From contig JABTUN010000001.1 in the NCBI GenBank assembly GCA_015075365.1, positions 2,170,001 to 2,234,000 of the forward strand: a DNA stretch of 64,000 bases, written 5' to 3'. A model generated the notes under the pieces. That model was not told the DNA's origin, did no database searches, and was given only the letters and a program-made list of their open reading frames with translations. The translations under genes were made by a program, and so were the position numbers. The DNA comes from Verrucomicrobiaceae bacterium (GTDB lineage: Bacteria > Verrucomicrobiota > Verrucomicrobiia > Verrucomicrobiales > Verrucomicrobiaceae). Below, in pieces: positions 59,036 through 64,000 of this stretch (the stretch's first letter is position 1; each line of letters begins with the position of its first letter).

Positions 59036-59914
59036 CTACTTCTTCTCCTCGGTGCCAGGGGTGGTCTGGCCGCCGCGGATTTTCGCCTTCAGGCGGGACC
59101 AGAAGTCGTCGTCTTCGGGGTCAAACTCGGGTTTTTTCACCTCCACGGGCCGGCTGCCGCCGCTGATGCCCGGCACCGTGGGCACCTCGACGCCGCCAGC
59201 CCGCGATCCGCCACTGCCGGCGTCCGCCAGGGAACGGCCGTAGGGGGCGAAGTTGCTCACGGGCACGTCATACTTGCGGGAATCGACCGCGAGCTTGCGG
59301 TGGGCGTTGATGAAGGCGGTGGGGCTGTAATAGACGCTGTTGTCCCGGGGGAACTGGGAGCGGTTCATGCCCACGCGGAGGTCCTTGCGGATCTCAAAGT
59401 GCAGATGCACGAAGTACATGCCGTTATTGCCGCCCATGGTGCCCACGAGCTGGCCTTTCTCGACGAGGTCGTGCAGTTTCACCACGCGTTGGTGCAGGTG
59501 GGCGTAAAGGGAGTCCACCATGGCGATGCGGCCGTCCGGCTCCCGGTACACATGGCGCACCAGGACGCAGTTTCCCCAGCCCACGCCGATGTTTTGGGAG
59601 AAGATGACCACCCCGCGGGCGATGGAGTAGATCGGCGCGCCGAGATCGCTGTCGCCGCCGCCATTGCCGTTCCAGTCCTCCCCCAGGTGCCCGTTGGGCC
59701 AGTAGCCACGCGCCTTGTGGTAGCCTGCGGCGTCCGGCTTTCCCACCGGGAAGTCAAATCCGTCCGCCAGGCGCACGCGGATGGAGCTGCCTGCCTGCCC
59801 GCGGGCCTCCGGAACGAGGCTGGCGCACACGCAGGCCCAGACCGCCAGGGCGGTGAGCAGCCGCGCCACCACGGAGCGGGCAGGGAGGGTGGTTGGAGGT
59901 TCACGAACGGGCAT
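59036..59914 (-). CDS. M23-family metallopeptidase (exported)
   Basis: 292 residues. An N-terminal hydrophobic segment (about 17-38) acts as signal peptide. The zinc-binding His and Asp lie in GHLGEDWNGN (His76, Asp80) and the second site is YFVHLHFEIRKD, with the H-x-H of M23 endopeptidases. GVVIFSQNIGVGWGNCVLVR is the LysM-like barrel strand. It cuts peptidoglycan cross-links or related peptides. The C-terminal tail (KKPEFDPEDDDFWSRLKAKI) is acidic and unique. Confidence 0.9.
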   Translation of the reverse strand: MPVREPPTTLPARSVVARLLTALAVWACVCASLVPEARGQAGSSIRVRLADGFDFPVGKPDAAGYHKARGYWPNGHLGEDWNGNGGGDSDLGAPIYSIARGVVIFSQNIGVGWGNCVLVRHVYREPDGRIAMVDSLYAHLHQRVVKLHDLVEKGQLVGTMGGNNGMYFVHLHFEIRKDLRVGMNRSQFPRDNSVYYSPTAFINAHRKLAVDSRKYDVPVSNFAPYGRSLADAGSGGSRAGGVEVPTVPGISGGSRPVEVKKPEFDPEDDDFWSRLKAKIRGGQTTPGTEEKK

Positions 59915-60004
59915 GCCAATGGGGAAAGGGCGCGGAAACTAGCCCAACAGGCCGCGGAAGGCCAGCTTGAAAACGGTGCCTTGCGGGCGCTCCGGCCGGA
60001 CGCC

Positions 60005-61630
60005 TCAGGAGCCGGTCTCCAGGGTGATGCTGGGCCGCGGCGGCTGCTCCACCTTCCCCTCCCACACCACACCCTGGTGCTTGCTGAGCAGCTTCACGCT
60101 CACGTTCTTCATGCGGTCCCAGAATTTGCCGTCCGTGCGGTTCCAGACCACGATCCGGGTCACGGGCCGCTCCTCGCCCAGATCGAGCTCCCAGCGCGGG
60201 TCCTTCCGCTTGCTGTTCGTGTGGGACACGCTGTGGTTGTCGTAAACGCCGTCTGTGTTGCCGTCGATGGCGCGTTCCGCCTTGCCACCCCACTCCTCGC
60301 TGCTCTGCTTTGCCTTTCCCTTGGGGGCGATGTTCTCCGTGCCGCTGAAAACCTGCACCTCGGCCAGGTTGAGGATGCCCGGCCCTTTGATCTCGATGCG
60401 CACATAGCGCGCGGCGATGCCCTGGGTGCCGTCCGCCGCCGCGGTCACCTGCGGAATCGCCGCGCTGCCGGCCGGTGCCGCCGGGGTGAGGCTCACGTCA
60501 AAGCCCAGCTTTGCGTAAATCGCGTCCTTGGTCTTTTTCCACCCGCCGCCGCCATCGCCAGTCATCGCGATGACGATCAATCCGATGACAAGGAGCGCGG
60601 CGAGGTTCAAGCCGACGATGAGGGCGGTCTTTCCCGCGCTGCGCCCCGGTTTCGGGGGCGGGGCGGGGGATGCGGGCGTTTCCCGGGCCGTGGCAGGGCC
60701 GTTCGGGGGCAGAACGGCGGTCTTCGGCTGGATGGGTTTGGGCTTGGGCGCGTTCGGATGGCCGCCCTGCACCAGCGGGCCGGTTTGGGAGCCCGGCGCC
60801 ATCACCGGTGCCTGCTGGCGCGGCATTTGGATGAATCCGGTGTGCATGCTCAGCATCAGGGATTCGAGCGCTTGCGCCACGCTGCCTGGACGCCGCGCCG
60901 GATCGACCTGGAGGAGCCAGCCCAGCCAGTCACTGAAGGCTTGGTCGATGTCGGGCCGCATGAGGCGCAGGCTGGCGATGTTGAACTGCCGCCATTCCTC
61001 CACAATGTCCTCCGGGCTGTCCGCCTGCGCCGGGGCGGAGTTCGTGGCCAGGCAGAAAAGGCTGGCCGCGGCGGTGAAGAGATCACTCTGGGAGGTCATC
61101 GGCGCGCCGCCGTGCAGCTCCGGCGCGCGGAACCACAGGGTCTCCGGCGGTTGGGTGGCGCGGGCCTGGGAGAGGCCCCAGTCCTGGAGCTGGAGGAACA
61201 GGCCGCCCGCCGGGTGGTCGGCGATGATGAGGTTGGACGGTTTCGGGTCGCCATGCGCCAGGCGCAGGTGCTCGCCCACGAGCAGGGCGTTGAGGAGCTG
61301 GACCGCCAGCGCGCGCAGATCCGCCGTGGAGGCCTGGCGCTGCGCCGCGAACTGCCGCGCGTTCATTCCCGGCATGTATTCATACACCAGGGCGAATTCC
61401 TCCTCCGTGGGCAGCAGGGTGATAAAGCCCGCGATGTGCGGATTCCGCGGCTGCATGAGCACCGGGGCCAGCAGTTGCAGCTTTTCGCGGTCATACGGGT
61501 GCGTGGCCTCGTGATCGGCCAGGAGCACCTTCAGCAGCACCTTGCGCCCCGTCATCGCCTCCACGCCGCGGTACACTTTCGCGGCCGGACCGGCGGCGAG
61601 CAGTTTTTCGGGCTGAAAATGGTCAAACAT
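60005..61630 (-). CDS. Membrane Ser/Thr protein kinase with C-terminal F5/8-type C domain
   Basis: 541 residues. The N-terminal kinase domain has Lys34 (VLLKVLLA), the catalytic loop LAHGDPKPSNLII with Asp128 and Asn133, and DWG with Asp150 instead of DFG. A proline-rich linker (about 270-332) leads to a membrane span at 335-356 (TALIVGLNLAALLVIGLIVI). The outer part ends in a discoidin/F5/8 type C domain (RYVRIEIKGPGILNLAEVQV, WELDLGEERPVTRIVVWNRT). Such domains bind carbohydrate or lipid, so it may couple a surface ligand to cytoplasmic phosphorylation. ATG 61630 was chosen as the first before the kinase core. Confidence 0.9.
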   Translation of the reverse strand: MFDHFQPEKLLAAGPAAKVYRGVEAMTGRKVLLKVLLADHEATHPYDREKLQLLAPVLMQPRNPHIAGFITLLPTEEEFALVYEYMPGMNARQFAAQRQASTADLRALAVQLLNALLVGEHLRLAHGDPKPSNLIIADHPAGGLFLQLQDWGLSQARATQPPETLWFRAPELHGGAPMTSQSDLFTAAASLFCLATNSAPAQADSPEDIVEEWRQFNIASLRLMRPDIDQAFSDWLGWLLQVDPARRPGSVAQALESLMLSMHTGFIQMPRQQAPVMAPGSQTGPLVQGGHPNAPKPKPIQPKTAVLPPNGPATARETPASPAPPPKPGRSAGKTALIVGLNLAALLVIGLIVIAMTGDGGGGWKKTKDAIYAKLGFDVSLTPAAPAGSAAIPQVTAAADGTQGIAARYVRIEIKGPGILNLAEVQVFSGTENIAPKGKAKQSSEEWGGKAERAIDGNTDGVYDNHSVSHTNSKRKDPRWELDLGEERPVTRIVVWNRTDGKFWDRMKNVSVKLLSKHQGVVWEGKVEQPPRPSITLETGS

Positions 61631-61782
61631 GGCTCTCGGGAGGCAAACCAGCCCGCAGCATGGCAAAGACCCGCCTCCCTGCGCAACCCCAGATTCATCC
61701 TGCGGACAGTTTTTCCACGGGCGTGCCTGCAGGATCGACAACACACGGTTTGCCGCGATGCTGGCGGCCGCCACCCACAGCC

Positions 61783-62175
61783 ATGCCCCGCGGAAAATCC
61801 ATCGCCTTCACCCGCATCCGTGCCGAGGTCCTGCGCCTCGTCGCCCTGATCCCGGAGGGCCGGTTCACCACCTACGGCAGCATCGCCATCCACATGAACA
61901 TCATGGCACGGCATGTGGCCTTTGTCCTGGCGCGGCTGACGGATGAGGAATCCGCCGCGCTGCCATGGCACCGCGTGGTGGCCGCGGACGCGCGCATCAG
62001 CCCGAACATGGACCCCGCGCTGGCCCGCAGGCAGCGTCGTCTGCTGCGCGCGGAGGGCCTGAGGATGGACGCGCGCGGCTTCATCCAGGACGCGGATGCG
62101 CATTTTCACCACGTCGGAGTGCGGCGGAACATCCGGTGGAGCGAGGCCGGGCCGCCCGACCACCTTCCTGATTGA
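61783..62175 (+). CDS. Alkyltransferase-like protein (ATL, MGMT fold without active Cys)
   Basis: 130 residues. It has the MGMT DNA-binding domain (VLRLVALIPEGRFTTYGSIA) and the family active-site block with PWHRVV, where Trp62 stands in place of the alkyl-accepting Cys of PCHRV. This is the ATL1/ATL group, which binds alkylated guanine and hands it to nucleotide excision repair. The remaining fold is complete, so the change is not a sign of decay. Divergent from the kinase gene. Confidence 0.9.
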   Translation: MPRGKSIAFTRIRAEVLRLVALIPEGRFTTYGSIAIHMNIMARHVAFVLARLTDEESAALPWHRVVAADARISPNMDPALARRQRRLLRAEGLRMDARGFIQDADAHFHHVGVRRNIRWSEAGPPDHLPD

Positions 62176-62207
62176 CGCGTTTCCCGCCGCGCATCATGCT
62201 TGCCGCC

Positions 62208-63548
62208 ATGAGCACTCCCTCCACCGCCGCCGACTGGCAGCGACTCGCCGCGCGCACGGCGCGGAAGGTCAATTTCGGCTGGTGGGTGGAAAAAATGCTG
62301 CCGCTGGTCGTTGGCGGAGGTGTGGCGGGATTTGTGGTCATTTTCTGGCTGCGCTCGCGCGGCGAGGTGCTCGGCTGGCAGCAGACCGGACCTTGGGCGG
62401 CCGGATTTGCGGCGATGGCGGCCCTTGTGGCGTGGCTGATGTCCCGCGCGCGGTTTGTTACGCGCCAGCAGGCGCTGGTGCGGCTGGAATCCCGGCTTCA
62501 TCTGCACAACGCGCTCACCGCGGCGGCGGCCGGGGTCTCGCCATGGCCGGCGGTGCCGCCGCGCATCGAGGATGGCTGGGATTGGAGCTGGGGGCGCGTG
62601 AGCGGACCGGTTGTGCTGGCCGCGGCCTGCCTGGGCGGCGCGCTTTGGATTCCGGTGAACCTCGACGCGCAGGAAGACCTGCCTTCGATCGAGCCGCAGG
62701 CCTGGCAGCAGATGGAGCAGTGGCTGGAGCAGCTCAAAAAGGAGGAGATCGTGCCGCCGGAGGAGGCGCGGGAGCAGGAGGAGCAGATCAGCGAGCTGCG
62801 TGACCAGCCGAAGGACAAATGGTTCAGCCACGAAAGCCTCAATGCCAGTGACACGCTCAAGGAGCAGATCCAGCGCGACATCCAAAATCTGGCGCAAAAC
62901 ATGGCCAATGCCGAGCGGACGCTCAACGCGCTGCAAAACCATGCCGACCAGCTCTCCGCCGAGACGAAGGACATGCTCGTGCAGCAGTTCGACGAGGCGA
63001 TCCAGGGCCTCCAGGGCAGTGACATGAAGCTGCATCCGTCCTTGATGAAAGAACTCGCCCAAATCGACCCGAAGAACCTCAAATCCCTCTCGAAGGAGCA
63101 GTTGGACCAGTTGCGCGACTCGTTGAAAAAGAAGTCCGGCTCCTGCAACGGCATGTGCAAGAACCCTGGCTTCCTCGGTGACGGCGAGGGCGAGGACGAC
63201 GCGCTGGCCGCGATGCTCAAGATGCTGCAGGAGCAACAAGGCGGGGAACGCGAAGGCCCTGGCAAAGGCAGCGTCACGCGCGGACCCGGCACGGCACCGG
63301 TGACGCTTTCCGATGATGAGAGCCGCTTTGGAACCGGGAAAAACGAGGCGGTGACCAGCACAGACATGTCCCGTGCGCTGCCCGGCGACATGGTGGGGCT
63401 GCAGGATGGCAGGCATGAGGTCGAAAAAGACGGCTTCCAGCCGCGCGCGGCGGGCTCCGTCAAAGACGCCGGCTCCGGTGGCGACCAGGTGTGGAAGGAA
63501 TCCCTCACACCGGAGGAGAAGGCGGTGTTGAGGCGTGTGTTCCGGTGA
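62208..63548 (+). CDS. Large membrane-anchored protein with coiled coils
   Basis: 446 residues. Three hydrophobic segments lie in the first 150 residues (MLPLVVGGGVAGFVVIFWL, AAGFAAMAALVAWLM, GPVVLAAACLGGALWIP), followed by a long Glu/Gln-rich helical region (WQQMEQWLEQLKKEEIVPPE, QIQRDIQNLAQNMANAERTL). Proteins of this style sit beside MoxR ATPase, DUF58 and VWA (BatA) genes in Planctomycetes and Verrucomicrobia; such neighbours could lie to the right of the window. The product is not recognised. ATG 62208 was chosen; ATG 62196 is also possible. Confidence 0.7.
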   Translation: MSTPSTAADWQRLAARTARKVNFGWWVEKMLPLVVGGGVAGFVVIFWLRSRGEVLGWQQTGPWAAGFAAMAALVAWLMSRARFVTRQQALVRLESRLHLHNALTAAAAGVSPWPAVPPRIEDGWDWSWGRVSGPVVLAAACLGGALWIPVNLDAQEDLPSIEPQAWQQMEQWLEQLKKEEIVPPEEAREQEEQISELRDQPKDKWFSHESLNASDTLKEQIQRDIQNLAQNMANAERTLNALQNHADQLSAETKDMLVQQFDEAIQGLQGSDMKLHPSLMKELAQIDPKNLKSLSKEQLDQLRDSLKKKSGSCNGMCKNPGFLGDGEGEDDALAAMLKMLQEQQGGEREGPGKGSVTRGPGTAPVTLSDDESRFGTGKNEAVTSTDMSRALPGDMVGLQDGRHEVEKDGFQPRAAGSVKDAGSGGDQVWKESLTPEEKAVLRRVFR

Positions 63549-63620
63549 TCCGCGCCTGTCCTGGGCAGACCTCCGCCGCCTTTTGCTTGTGATGCCGGAC
63601 GCTTTCAGGTACACGCGGGC

Positions 63621-64000
63621 ATGCGCACCCTGGTCATCTGCCTTTTCTTGACGCTCCTCCGCATGCATGCCGCCGAACCCCAGGCCGAACACTGGCTCAA
63701 ACACACCACGATCGCGCCCTCCATGGCGGTGCCGGCAGGCCTGGATGCCTGGCAGACGCGGCGCGCGGAGATCCGCCTGAAATTGAATGAACTGCTCGGC
63801 GATCTCCCTCCGCGGCCTCCCGTGTCGGCGTTCCAGGTCGTGAACCGTGAGGACAGGGGGGCTTTCACGCTCGAAACCGTGCAGTTCGACAATGGCGCGG
63901 GCGAAATCGTGACAGGGCTGCTCTTTGTGCCGAAGAAGGCATCCGCGCAAAGCAAGGCACCCGCCATCCTCTACTGCCACTGGCACGGCGGGCAGTATGA
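63621..64000 (+). CDS. Exported alpha/beta-hydrolase, N-terminal part (cut by window edge)
   Basis: 126 residues visible. Signal peptide MRTLVICLFLTLLRMHAAEP. EIVTGLLFVPKKASAQSKAP and AILYCHWHGGQY give the beta-strand and oxyanion HG region of acetyl-xylan esterase/dienelactone-type hydrolases; the catalytic Ser lies beyond the edge. It fits the polysaccharide-degrading theme of the lineage. Family is moderate, substrate unknown. Confidence 0.75.
   Translation, partial: MRTLVICLFLTLLRMHAAEPQAEHWLKHTTIAPSMAVPAGLDAWQTRRAEIRLKLNELLGDLPPRPPVSAFQVVNREDRGAFTLETVQFDNGAGEIVTGLLFVPKKASAQSKAPAILYCHWHGGQY

Noticed and set aside
58988..61849. Very long plus-strand open frame opposite the M23 peptidase and kinase genes
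   Set aside because: Arg/Ala/His-rich shadow of the minus-strand genes, whose motifs are unmistakable; high GC keeps antisense frames open.
61783..62175. Decayed MGMT pseudogene
   Set aside because: Trp in place of the active Cys is the hallmark of the ATL family and the rest of the fold is complete.
62106..63986. 626-residue minus-strand open frame at the right end
   Set aside because: Shadow of two plus-strand genes; rich in Arg, His and Leu with no domain.
1..64000. tRNA or rRNA genes
   Set aside because: I saw no convincing cloverleaf or conserved rRNA segment in the gaps; a covariance-model scan would settle this.

Overview
The window is about 62-65 % GC, gene-dense, and looks like a chromosome segment of a Verrucomicrobiota bacterium (Verrucomicrobiales, Prosthecobacter-like). 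This rests on family content rather than a marker gene: two Tat-exported DUF1501 proteins, two DUF1080 concanavalin-like proteins, a secreted sulfatase, a CehA/McbA-type metallohydrolase, a beta-helix protein, an exosortase with EpsI, and a MoxR/Bat-neighbourhood-type membrane protein. I recognised no rRNA, tRNA, CRISPR array, insertion sequence or prophage.

Layout. 1-11.9 kb: metabolic and exported singletons (Fe-ADH fragment, DUF1501, heavy-metal domain protein, Zn-ADH, an orphan nuoI, SDR, dicarboxylate symporter with a DNA glycosylase, Dabb protein, ychF, second DUF1501, plant-type asparaginase, LysR regulator). 11.9-14.1 kb: a small accessory island with a 54-bp covarying repeat, an AAA ATPase with a nuclease-like C-terminus, and a ParE-type toxin-antitoxin pair. 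14.1-17.9 kb: a co-oriented set with G-poor leaders (exported pirin, DoxX-like protein, rhodanese-YceI fusion, old yellow enzyme, VOC protein), which looks like redox or electrophile defence. 17.9-29.5 kb: mostly secreted polysaccharide or organic-ester degradation functions. 29.6-31.9 kb: an IlvD/Edd sugar-acid dehydratase with a poly-C tract at its start and an upstream inverted repeat.

31.9-53.1 kb is a long exopolysaccharide locus: DAHP synthase, heptose kinase and isomerase, flippase, polymerase, methyltransferases, three GT4 enzymes, exosortase and EpsI, FkbM methyltransferase, larE and larB, a CapK-like ligase, a WecG-type transferase, a two-domain oxidoreductase, a toxin-antitoxin pair and a heparinase-fold protein. 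Almost all junctions from 36.1 kb to 48.7 kb are 4-nt ATGA overlaps, so this is probably one translationally coupled operon. It supplies heptose and other sugar precursors, assembles and exports a polymer, and may couple this to exosortase-dependent protein sorting.

53.1-64 kb: an exported two-lobed aspartic protease, a very unusual valS, a voltage-sensor-like membrane protein, an M23 peptidase, a membrane Ser/Thr kinase with a discoidin-like domain, an alkyltransferase-like protein, a large membrane protein and an esterase fragment.

Two observations stand out. First, valS (1272 codons) carries about 320 extra residues inside the editing domain, with all the signature residues of an atypical protein kinase of the type found in polyvalent proteins, plus an overlapping 67-codon frame, as if a two-gene cassette had landed in an essential gene and left it open. 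Second, gene borders carry hairpins built from tandem 7- or 8-base words followed by their inverted complement. Each locus uses a different word, and one copy sits in frame between the two domains of an oxidoreductase.
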